Below, piece after piece: positions 17,413-25,321 of a stretch of DNA of 64,000 bases; position 1 is the first letter of the stretch; each line of letters begins with the position of its first letter. Source of the stretch: Neobacillus sp. YX16. Lineage in GTDB: Bacteria > Bacillota > Bacilli > Bacillales > Cytobacillaceae. The notes below the pieces were generated by a model. The model had not been told where the DNA came from. It worked only from the letters and a program-made list of their open reading frames with translations, and made no database searches. The stretch lies in the NCBI RefSeq assembly GCF_030123505.1, contig NZ_CP126115.1, positions 3,238,001 to 3,302,000 of the forward strand, given 5' to 3'. Position numbers and translations under genes: made by a program.

Positions 17413-18882
17413 ATGAAAAAAAGCCACCTAAAGTCTTCAGACTTATTACCCATTCAACAAAAAGATAGGAAAATCACAAAGCTAGGTTACTCGTTTATGT
17501 GGGTAGGGATGGTTGTGGTACTCGCTACCTTTGCCATTGGCGGTGCAGGTGTACAAAGTTTATCATTGCCACTTGTTATTCTAGCAACGATTATTGGATC
17601 CCTTGCGATTGGATTCTTTATATCCTTAATCGCTGATATTGGTATCGAACATGGTTTGTCATTTCCTGTGTATATGAGAGCGCCATTTGGAACGATTGGT
17701 ACTCATATTCCTTCGATAACTAGAGGTGTAACAGCATCTGCTTGGTTTGGGATCAATACCTATTTTGGTGCGACAGCAATGAATGGCATTTTAAATATAT
17801 TATTTGGTTTTGATAATTGGTTTGTTTGCTTCATTATTTTTGCAATTGTTCAGTTGATTAATACCGCTTTAGGAATCAAATCAATTGAACGATTTGCGGA
17901 TTTAGCAGCTCCAATCATTATCTTAATCTCTATTTGGATGTATTCCTCCTTATCTGACCAAGCGCAGGCTGCTGGCAGAGACGTTTGGAGCTGGGTAGAA
18001 TCACCTGTTACTGGTGGCGCTGCGTTTACAGCCTTTATGGTGGTTATTTTTAGTAATATGGGCTTCTGGGCAACCTTGAGTGCCGATATTCCATCGATTT
18101 CACGCTTTATGAAGGCTCCAGTAAATGAAAAGAACTGGTTTAAGAGAAATAAAAATTCATTAATTGGTAATCTTGTTGCCATGCCATTAACACAAACCTT
18201 CATGATTATCATTGGTGCTGTATCTTACATTGCAGTATTAAATGCAGACCCAGTGGTGGCCCTGCAAGATTCAGCAAGTGGAATAATCCTTGCTGTATTA
18301 CTTCTAATGATTGTCTTAGCACAGTGGTCAACAAATACTGCTGCAAATGTTGTACCGGCAGCAACTATTTTCTCCAATGTTGGGGGACCAAAGTTTCCAT
18401 TTTGGGCGGGTGTTATTACAGCAGGTATTGTAGGAACAATCGTTCAACCTTGGGAGTTATTTGGTGTTATCATCCCTATTCTTCTAATCGTTGGCGGTAT
18501 ATTGTCTGCAATCGTTGGAATTCTCTTTGCTGATTATTATTTAATCCGCAAAAGACGAGTGAATGTTCCAGAGTTATACGAAGACCAAGGTCAATTTAGA
18601 TATTGGAGCGGCATGAATCTTGCAGGGTTTATTGCTTGGATCATTGGCGGTTATATCTCCTATTTATTCCCGTCGTATGGTTTCTTGGTAGGGTTCGTAC
18701 TTGGAGCGGCTATATATTATGTGCTTGCAAAGTACTGGTGGTTTAAGAAGTATCAACAGGCTGAACTGGAGGATCCGAGTGATGCAAAATATCTAGGAAT
18801 CTCTGTTGGTCGTGATTGGGTCATTGAAGAAGAATATGTGACAGTTATAGAGGAAGCACCTGCCAATTTAAATTTCGAATAA
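17413..18882 (+). CDS. NCS1-family nucleobase/hydantoin permease
   Basis: A 489-residue membrane protein with about 12 hydrophobic segments of the nucleobase:cation symporter-1 family (PucI/CodB/Mhp1/allantoin permease group). The N-terminal IQQKDRKITKLGYSFMWVGM and the TM3-like FPVYMRAPFGTIG region match the family, and a WSTNTAANVVPAA segment matches TM8. The frame is open from 17353, but ATAAGGAGTGTTCAT directly before ATG 17413 sets the start. It lies inside the pyrimidine operon, so uracil, thymine, dihydropyrimidine or hydantoin import is the likely task (inference). Confidence 0.9.
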   Translation: MKKSHLKSSDLLPIQQKDRKITKLGYSFMWVGMVVVLATFAIGGAGVQSLSLPLVILATIIGSLAIGFFISLIADIGIEHGLSFPVYMRAPFGTIGTHIPSITRGVTASAWFGINTYFGATAMNGILNILFGFDNWFVCFIIFAIVQLINTALGIKSIERFADLAAPIIILISIWMYSSLSDQAQAAGRDVWSWVESPVTGGAAFTAFMVVIFSNMGFWATLSADIPSISRFMKAPVNEKNWFKRNKNSLIGNLVAMPLTQTFMIIIGAVSYIAVLNADPVVALQDSASGIILAVLLLMIVLAQWSTNTAANVVPAATIFSNVGGPKFPFWAGVITAGIVGTIVQPWELFGVIIPILLIVGGILSAIVGILFADYYLIRKRRVNVPELYEDQGQFRYWSGMNLAGFIAWIIGGYISYLFPSYGFLVGFVLGAAIYYVLAKYWWFKKYQQAELEDPSDAKYLGISVGRDWVIEEEYVTVIEEAPANLNFE

Positions 18883-18911
18883 CGAAAATTTCTTATTTGT
18901 AGGAGGGTCCA

Positions 18912-19130
18912 ATGTCGGATTATCAACAATATCTTAATGAAAGAGATAAGCTCGATTTTTTCATTCAGAAGGGTTTTCGAATTAATGCTGTCCATGAGCA
19001 TTTAGATGGTGCTTCTATTGAGTTTTACCATCCAACAAGTAAGGAAAAAGAAACATTAATTATTGGAACCGCAAATGCAAGAAAGTATTTTTCGAGTGTA
19101 CTCATTAAACAAAATTTGGGGATAAAGTGA
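18912..19130 (+). CDS. 72-residue protein in pyrimidine operon, function unknown
   Basis: A small soluble protein that I do not recognise, starting at an ATG with GTAGGAGGGTCC just upstream, 29 bases after the permease gene and 30 before the dehydrogenase start. It begins with a charged helix (YQQYLNERDKLDFFIQKGF) and continues with predicted strands (GASIEFYHP, ETLIIGTANARKYFSSVLI). It has no cysteine motif, signal or membrane segment. Its strict placement within the operon suggests a part in this pathway. It is far too short to be the missing carbamoyl-beta-alanine amidohydrolase. Confidence 0.75.
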   Translation: MSDYQQYLNERDKLDFFIQKGFRINAVHEHLDGASIEFYHPTSKEKETLIIGTANARKYFSSVLIKQNLGIK

Positions 19131-19160
19131 TTTATTTTGATTATCAATGGAGGAGAACAA

Positions 19161-20627
19161 ATGAGCGTGACAAAAAAAGATACAACGGTACTACAGAATT
19201 TTATTAATGGTGCATGGGAAAATTCAAGCAGTAATCAGACCCTTAATGTGCCAAATCCAGCAACCAATGAATTACTTACAAAAGTTCCTGTTTCTACGAG
19301 AGAAGATGTGAACTCAGCAGTAGCAGCTGCAAAAGAAGCCTTTAACAAGTGGAAGAAGGTTCCTGTTCCGAAACGAGCACGGATACTCTTTAAATATCAC
19401 AGTCTATTAAGTGATAACCATGAAGCGCTAGCAAAATTAATCGTCCTAGAAAATGGTAAGGCCTACAAAGAGGCTCATGGAGAAGTTCAACGTGGAATTG
19501 AGTGTGTAGAGTTTGCTTCAGGAGCACCTACTCTGATGATGGGGGAAACCTTATCAGGTATTGCAGAGGAAATTGATTCCGAAATGTTCCGTTATCCATT
19601 AGGGGTTGTCGGAGGAATCACTCCGTTTAACTTTCCAATGATGGTTCCACTTTGGATGTTTCCATTAGCTATTGCTTGCGGAAATACCTTTGTATTAAAG
19701 CCATCTGAGCGTACACCGATATTGGCAAATAGACTAGCAGAGCTGTTTTCTGAGGCTGGTGCCCCTCCTGGAGTATTGAATGTGGTCCATGGTGCTCATG
19801 ATGTCGTAAATGGATTACTTGACCACGAAGACATTGCTGCGATCTCGTTTGTTGGTTCCCAGCCGGTTGCGAAGTATGTATACGAACGGGCAGCCTCTAA
19901 GGGAAAAAGGGTTCAAGCCCTTTCCGGAGCCAAAAATCATCATATTGTGATGCCTGATGCCGATATGGATAAGGCGGTCCAGCATATTATCTCTTCAACG
20001 TTTGGAAGTGCTGGGCAACGCTGTATGGCTTGCAGTGCGGTGGTGGTTGTCGGGGACAATGAACCATTCGTTAAGGCTTTAGCGAAAAAGGCAGATGAGT
20101 TGATAATCGGTAACGGAATGGATGACGAGGTGCTATTAACTCCCATTATTAGAAAGGAACATCGTGATAAGGTACTCGGATATATAGAAAAAGGTGTGCT
20201 TGAGGGTGCTGAATTAATTCGTGATGGACGCAGAGAAATGAGTGACCATACAGAAGGGAATTTCTTAGGTCCAACCATTTTCGATCATGTTACTCCAGAA
20301 ATGACCATTGCCAAGGATGAAATATTTGCCCCTGTATTAAGTCTGCTGCGAGCGAGTGATTTAGACGAAGGATTGGAATATATTCGAAAATCGAGATATG
20401 GAAATGGAGCGACGATTTATACCAATAATGCAAAAGCAATCCGGCAATTCCGTGAAGAAGCCGATGCGGGTATGCTGGGTATCAACGTTGGTGTTCCAGC
20501 GACAATGGCGTTCTTTCCATTCTCAGGCTGGAAGGATTCCTTTTATGGTGATCTCCATGTGAATGGGAAAGATGGTTTAAACTTTTATACACGTAAGAAA
20601 ATGATTACATCACGGTTTGAAGCATAG
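19161..20627 (+). CDS. mmsA: CoA-acylating (methyl)malonate-semialdehyde dehydrogenase
   Basis: An ALDH-superfamily enzyme of 488 residues that oxidises malonate or methylmalonate semialdehyde to acetyl- or propionyl-CoA plus CO2. The catalytic cysteine is C288 in FGSAGQRCMACSAV. The usual ALDH general-base glutamate is replaced by SGAKNHHIV at 255-263, which is the hallmark of the CoA-acylating MMSDH group. ATGGAGGAGAACAA precedes ATG 19161; upstream in-frame codons back to 19137 lack a ribosome site. It completes pyrimidine-derived beta-alanine or beta-aminoisobutyrate breakdown. The inositol pathway (IolA) uses the same family. Confidence 0.92.
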   Translation: MSVTKKDTTVLQNFINGAWENSSSNQTLNVPNPATNELLTKVPVSTREDVNSAVAAAKEAFNKWKKVPVPKRARILFKYHSLLSDNHEALAKLIVLENGKAYKEAHGEVQRGIECVEFASGAPTLMMGETLSGIAEEIDSEMFRYPLGVVGGITPFNFPMMVPLWMFPLAIACGNTFVLKPSERTPILANRLAELFSEAGAPPGVLNVVHGAHDVVNGLLDHEDIAAISFVGSQPVAKYVYERAASKGKRVQALSGAKNHHIVMPDADMDKAVQHIISSTFGSAGQRCMACSAVVVVGDNEPFVKALAKKADELIIGNGMDDEVLLTPIIRKEHRDKVLGYIEKGVLEGAELIRDGRREMSDHTEGNFLGPTIFDHVTPEMTIAKDEIFAPVLSLLRASDLDEGLEYIRKSRYGNGATIYTNNAKAIRQFREEADAGMLGINVGVPATMAFFPFSGWKDSFYGDLHVNGKDGLNFYTRKKMITSRFEA

Positions 20628-20643
20628 AAAGGAGGAGCTGAAA

Positions 20644-21999
20644 ATGGTTCAAACAGGTCGTCCACATGAAGAATTACTTGCGCAGGATGATAAATATTTA
20701 TGGCATTCTATGAAGCCTTATAATCCGAATGCTACCATTGTGGCTACAAAGGCTGAGGGGTCTTGGGTAAGTGATGCGGATGGGAAGCGATATTTAGATG
20801 CAATGGCTGGACTATGGTGCGTGAATGTAGGCTATGGAAGAAAAGAGCTTGCCGATGCAGCATTTGAACAACTTAAGGAAATGGCATATTTTCCACTTAC
20901 TCAAAGCCATATCCCAGCCATAAAGCTTGCTGAAAAGTTAAATGAAATGCTAGGTGATGAATATGTCATCTTTTTCTCAAACAGCGGTTCTGAAGCCAAT
21001 GAAACTGCCTTTAAAATCGTCCGTCAATATCATCAGCAAAAAGGGGAGTTTAACCGTTACAAAATACTTTCTCGCTATCGTGCCTATCACGGGAATTCGA
21101 TGGGAGCTTTGGCCGCAACAGGTCAGGCGCAAAGAAAGTATAAATACGAGCCTTTAGCTCCTGGTTTTATACATGTAGCTCCGCCTGATTCCTATCGGGA
21201 CGATACGAATGTTAAAGATCCTTTCGAACTTTCATCGGTAAAAGAAATCGACCGGACAATGACATGGGAACTAAGCGAAACGATTGCCGCAATGATAATG
21301 GAACCAATCATTACCGGTGGTGGAATCTTAGTTCCGCCTGATGGCTACATGAAGGCAGCCAAACAGGTTTGTGAAAAACACGGTGCTCTTTTAATTGTAG
21401 ATGAAGTTATCTGTGGGTTTGGTCGTACTGGAAAGCCATTTGGTTTTATGAACTATGATGTAAAGCCTGACATTATCACAATGGCTAAAGGAATTACAAG
21501 TGCATATTTACCGCTTTCAGCTACTGCTGTTCGGAAAGAAATTTATGAGGCCTTTAAGGGTACAGAAGAATATGACTACTTCCGTCACGTTAACACCTTT
21601 GGCGGTAATCCAGCGGCTTGTGCGTTAGCATTAAAGAACCTAGAAATTATGGAAAAAGAAAACTTATTTGACCGTTCTCGTGATCTGGGGAACCAGGTAG
21701 TAAATGAGTTAACAAATCTTCTTCAAAATCATCCATTTGTCGGTGATGTCCGCGGAAAAGGATTGTTGGTCGGAATTGAATTAGTGAAGGATAAGAAGAC
21801 AAAGGAACCTTTAGATGTAACACTGGTTAATCAAGTGATTGCTTTCTGTAAGCAGGAAGGGTTATTAATCGGTAAAAATGGTGCCACTGTTGCCGGGTAC
21901 AATAATGTATTAACGTTATCACCGCCATTAAATATCGAGAAGGAAGATATTAATTTCATCATCAAAACGGTTAGTAATTCAATAAAAAAAATAAAATAA
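20644..21999 (+). CDS. Class-III omega-aminotransferase (beta-alanine/beta-aminoisobutyrate:pyruvate type)
   Basis: A 451-residue PLP enzyme. SNSGSEANETAFK (112-124) binds the cofactor phosphate, D253 in IVDEVICGFGRTG contacts the pyridine nitrogen, and K282 in TMAKGITSAYLPL is the Schiff-base lysine. The N-terminal LWHSMKPY and the length fit the omega-amino acid:pyruvate group. AAAGGAGGAGCTGAAA precedes ATG 20644; the dehydrogenase stop is 17 bases upstream. In this operon it should convert beta-alanine or 3-aminoisobutyrate to the semialdehyde used by the preceding enzyme. Amino acceptor (pyruvate or 2-oxoglutarate) cannot be told. Confidence 0.88.
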   Translation: MVQTGRPHEELLAQDDKYLWHSMKPYNPNATIVATKAEGSWVSDADGKRYLDAMAGLWCVNVGYGRKELADAAFEQLKEMAYFPLTQSHIPAIKLAEKLNEMLGDEYVIFFSNSGSEANETAFKIVRQYHQQKGEFNRYKILSRYRAYHGNSMGALAATGQAQRKYKYEPLAPGFIHVAPPDSYRDDTNVKDPFELSSVKEIDRTMTWELSETIAAMIMEPIITGGGILVPPDGYMKAAKQVCEKHGALLIVDEVICGFGRTGKPFGFMNYDVKPDIITMAKGITSAYLPLSATAVRKEIYEAFKGTEEYDYFRHVNTFGGNPAACALALKNLEIMEKENLFDRSRDLGNQVVNELTNLLQNHPFVGDVRGKGLLVGIELVKDKKTKEPLDVTLVNQVIAFCKQEGLLIGKNGATVAGYNNVLTLSPPLNIEKEDINFIIKTVSNSIKKIK

Positions 22000-22003
22000 C
22001 TGC

Positions 22004-22042
22004 AAAAAGTCCTAGGTGTTGGAGAACACCTAGGACTTTTTT
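22004..22042. terminator. Strong bidirectional terminator
   Basis: A stem of about 17 bp (aaaaagtcctaggtgtt / aacacctaggacttttt) with a 4-base loop and T-runs on both strands separates the pyrimidine operon from the convergent multicopper oxidase genes. Confidence 0.95.
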
Positions 22043-22053
22043 AGTCTAGCAAG

Positions 22054-23367
22054 CTATTTAATTACAATTGGAATTCTTCCATTTAATAAAAATGCATCGC
22101 TCAAATGATGGCGGTATTCTATCTGACCAAAAGAGCTAGTAGGCCGGTTTGATCTTATCAGCACATCAATTCGTTGAGCTGTTGACATTTCAATCGGTTT
22201 CCCGGCAGGAACTGTATAGGGGTGATTGTAGCGTCCAAAAGGAGGAACACCCAGAGACCGTCCGTCAATTGCGATAACGACCACATCCACAGGGAAGGTT
22301 ACCTTTATTTTTGTATAAGCAGCACATAATAGACGGATTAGGATGGTTTGATTTCTTCTTGCGTTTATAGAAATTTGCATTCCACCAACACCACTATTTA
22401 AGGCTGCTGGAACAGTTAAACCTGGTCGGATGGAAACGGTACTGCCAATGCGTCCTGGGAAATCAACACCCGTTACTACAAAGTAATCAGGATTGTAATC
22501 GTGGAAGGCAAAGAAATCATAGCTGCCACTTGCGTTTTCATCGAAACGGTCATCCACCCCAGGGTTATTACCATGCTTTGGAAAGGTCTGATGGGCATGT
22601 TCCGCTTGTTCACGCCAAACAGAATCGATGTCGTCAATAACCCATAGTGCCTCTATATCATAAGGAATGGTCATGGCATGTGGGTCCCCACTCTCTAAAT
22701 TACCGCCTATAAAACCTGGGAAGATTGGGTAATTACTTAGATTTGCAGCGGTACGGCGCGGATACCCGCCAACATTCTTTCCATCACTCGGGTCATAGGC
22801 ATCGGGTGGTTCAATAATTAAAAAACCATATAATCCATATTCAAAATGTTGGATAGTACTTCGATGACAATGGTAAAAATAACTTCCGATATGATTTGGC
22901 TGCCATTGGTAGGTATACTTTCCTAACTCCATGGAGGTGTGACCAACACCATCATTCATGGCAGTTGGCTCGATACCATGCCAATGGACAGTATGTGCTG
23001 GCTGACCATGTCCATTAACTTGACCGTGGAAAATTACCCCACGCGGAACCCGGATGGTTGGCCCAGGAAACGTCCCGTCCACTGCCTCGGGAACATCAGG
23101 ATTCTGAATAAGAAAAAAACCAAGTTTCCTGCCGTCCCACATCTGTATGTCTCTGCCTTGCATTAAATGGACCCTCTGAGTAAAGGGGATTTCATTCGTT
23201 GCACCTGGAATGGTAGCAGCTACAAATGCAGGGACAGGATTGGTTGGATTCAGGAGTTCTGGAGTTGGCGGATTCTCTTGAGGCGGATCGAATGATTTAA
23301 CCCATTCACCTTCATGACCAACTACGGACCTGCGTAGAATTTTATTACCAGGATTTGAAAAAGACAT
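22054..23367 (-). CDS. Multicopper-oxidase-like protein A (N-terminal copper motifs only)
   Basis: A 437-residue cupredoxin protein. One copper region is intact: H125-T-V-H128-W-H130-G and, about 36 residues on, H166-C167-H168 followed by H174 and G178 (FYHCHRSTIQHF). This gives two HxH pairs for a type 2/3 cluster and a Cys/His set that could make a type 1 site. The C-terminal HxxHxH and HCHxxxH motifs of normal multicopper oxidases are absent. No signal peptide is visible. AAAAAAGGAGTAATGCT precedes the ATG. It lies 54 bases downstream of gene B (23422-24828), which carries the complementary motifs and a twin-arginine signal. Confidence 0.85.
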   Translation of the reverse strand: MSFSNPGNKILRRSVVGHEGEWVKSFDPPQENPPTPELLNPTNPVPAFVAATIPGATNEIPFTQRVHLMQGRDIQMWDGRKLGFFLIQNPDVPEAVDGTFPGPTIRVPRGVIFHGQVNGHGQPAHTVHWHGIEPTAMNDGVGHTSMELGKYTYQWQPNHIGSYFYHCHRSTIQHFEYGLYGFLIIEPPDAYDPSDGKNVGGYPRRTAANLSNYPIFPGFIGGNLESGDPHAMTIPYDIEALWVIDDIDSVWREQAEHAHQTFPKHGNNPGVDDRFDENASGSYDFFAFHDYNPDYFVVTGVDFPGRIGSTVSIRPGLTVPAALNSGVGGMQISINARRNQTILIRLLCAAYTKIKVTFPVDVVVIAIDGRSLGVPPFGRYNHPYTVPAGKPIEMSTAQRIDVLIRSNRPTSSFGQIEYRHHLSDAFLLNGRIPIVIK

Positions 23368-23421
23368 AGCATTACTCCTTTTTTAGTCCAAAATATTAAT
23401 AGCTATCACATTGAGTTTTGT

Positions 23422-24828
23422 TTAATGAGCTCCTTCGTGTCCAGCTGCGGGACCAGTCGTTCCTGGTCCATGAACCGTAGGTGCCCCAGGAAAAGTAGTG
23501 ACACTTCCTGGAGTATTTCGGTCACCAATGAAATCTAATCCACTCATCATCCCCAAACCATAGTTACCGCCTTGAGCTGATTGACTGGTCTCAGAGTGAT
23601 CATGCATAGGGTAGCAGATAGGAGACATTTGTACCGAAATATCATAATTCCCGGCCTTTGTACCGATTTTTGGAAAGTGTGAACCTAACTCTTCCGTAGG
23701 CGGCCAGACTGGATGAGGAACCGATCCTTCGATTTCTGGATTTGCGATTGAGATTAACGGTTTATCTGCCAGCCCAATTCCGCGCTCATTTGGAACATCT
23801 GGCGGCCTTGTAAAAGGAACTACCCATTCGACTGTATCAAGCGGCTTTACGGTATGAGTGTCTAGCCAGATAGGATTCTCCTGGACAGCACCGTTAATTC
23901 CTGTTACGTATACGTGATTGGCATGTATGTGCAGGGAATGTAAAGATAAACCCGGATTTAATATCCGAATTACTGCGGGCTCACCTACTCTGTGACTAGG
24001 AGTTATATACGGGTTATGCGCAGCGAACCACCCGGACTGACCATTTACGGTAAAGTAGTTTGGTTTACGGTTCAAACCGTCAGACCTGAACCGATCCCTT
24101 TGATAGGCATTTATAAATTGTGCTGCAGGATAATCTCTTCCTGGCGGATATTTTCCGACTTCTTCAAATAAACGAGAGCTTGCTGCGTGGAGTATCCAGA
24201 CATATTGTCTAAAAGCAGGTGTATGTGTGGAATCATCACCTTGTTCCCAGGCTAATCCTGGGAAGTGTGAAGTAGTTCCGAAATCATCAAAAAGCTGCTG
24301 CACGGATGGCGTAGGAGTAGTATAAGGAGTAAACTTATGCCCTGGAACAGCTTGATTTGGCATCACAATTAAGGCTCCATGCAGCCCCATTACCCGGTTC
24401 ACAGGTGCGTTAAGGTTGTCGTAATATAAATAAGTCCCTGCTTTTGAAGCAACAAATTGAATCTGTTTTGTTGCTCCTGGTGCAATAGGACCACTACTCA
24501 CCATGCCAGGTATGAAAAAAGCATGTGGTTCATCCAGTCCATTTGTAATCGAAACCTTAATAAGGCTTCCCTCAGTAGTAAAAATATGAGGTCCGGGAAT
24601 TTCTGCTGGGAAGTTTTTCTCTTTGTACAACCAGAAGTAGCATTGTGCTTTGTTTTTGGAGTTATGTGTGATCATATCCTTTACTGCATCGGTAATCGTA
24701 AAGTTAAGTTCTTGAACTTGTTTAACTGCAAGAAGGGAATTATTAGAAACCCAAGTAGGCAAAACACTTCCTACCACCAATGCGGCAAGACCGCCTCCAG
24801 CATACTTAACAAAATCTCTTCGTTTCAT
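23422..24828 (-). CDS. Multicopper-oxidase-like protein B (C-terminal copper motifs, Tat signal)
   Basis: A 468-residue protein with a twin-arginine signal (MKRRDFVKYAGGGLAALVVG) suggesting folded export. Its first cupredoxin domain has lost the HxHG and HCH motifs (PHAFFIPG at 101-108 and TYLYYDN at 132-138). The C-terminal motifs remain: H297-S-L-H300-I-H302-A-N-H305 and Y-P-M-H409-D-H411, with the usual type 1 Cys replaced by D410 and M427 retained. Protein A has the four histidines missing here. The pair therefore looks like one multicopper oxidase split over two polypeptides. ACCTCCTT on the plus strand gives a strong ribosome site. Substrate unknown. Confidence 0.85.
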   Translation of the reverse strand: MKRRDFVKYAGGGLAALVVGSVLPTWVSNNSLLAVKQVQELNFTITDAVKDMITHNSKNKAQCYFWLYKEKNFPAEIPGPHIFTTEGSLIKVSITNGLDEPHAFFIPGMVSSGPIAPGATKQIQFVASKAGTYLYYDNLNAPVNRVMGLHGALIVMPNQAVPGHKFTPYTTPTPSVQQLFDDFGTTSHFPGLAWEQGDDSTHTPAFRQYVWILHAASSRLFEEVGKYPPGRDYPAAQFINAYQRDRFRSDGLNRKPNYFTVNGQSGWFAAHNPYITPSHRVGEPAVIRILNPGLSLHSLHIHANHVYVTGINGAVQENPIWLDTHTVKPLDTVEWVVPFTRPPDVPNERGIGLADKPLISIANPEIEGSVPHPVWPPTEELGSHFPKIGTKAGNYDISVQMSPICYPMHDHSETSQSAQGGNYGLGMMSGLDFIGDRNTPGSVTTFPGAPTVHGPGTTGPAAGHEGAH

Positions 24829-25321
24829 TTTTACCTCCTTAAACAGTCTAGAGAAAAGGTTTTACCGAACAAATGGCCTATGTATACCCGCTGTAAATTC
24901 GAGTGTAACTCCTGGGATAACCAGTCCAAAGTCACAAACCGTTCTCGAAAAATGACTTTATTTAAACTTGTTTTTAGCATTCAACCCAGTCGTGCTGGTA
25001 CTAAATAACTATTCATTTAACACATTGATAATTCCTTTCTTTCCCAACGGGTTGCGGCAATATTTTTATCGAGGATATTTTTATAAATATGACAAAATCC
25101 TTGCTTATTTGAAACATTTTATAGGTAAAAAGACTTAATAGGAAACGATATGTATTTGATACTGATTTTATTACGAACATATTTTAGAAATGAGTAAAAT
25201 TAATGTCGGAATTATTTTGATAAGGAATAACGTTTTATTTTTGCATCGTATACATGCTATAGTTGATTCACCATTTAAGGTTATATTTTATAAGAAGCAT
25301 TTTTATTAGAAGGATGAGAAA
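24829..25321. other. 493-base intergenic region between the oxidase pair and the helicase gene
   Basis: Divergent promoter region. It contains a short dyad ccagtcgtgctgg (24987-24999) and AT-rich stretches with -10-like hexamers for both directions. A 49-codon minus-strand frame ends in the ribosome site of protein B but has no good start signal. The last 17 bases carry AGAAGGATGAG, the ribosome site of the helicase gene. I see no RNA gene. Confidence 0.5.

Noticed and set aside
24831..24980. 49-codon minus-strand ORF upstream of multicopper gene B
   Set aside because: Its stop overlaps the ribosome site of gene B, which could mean a coupled leader, but its own ribosome site is poor and the peptide looks random. 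Conservation would be needed.
24457..25008. 183-codon plus-strand frame antisense to multicopper gene B
   Set aside because: Composition is Cys/Asn/Ser-rich shadow-like, without ribosome site or domain; the minus-strand gene has a Tat signal and copper motifs.
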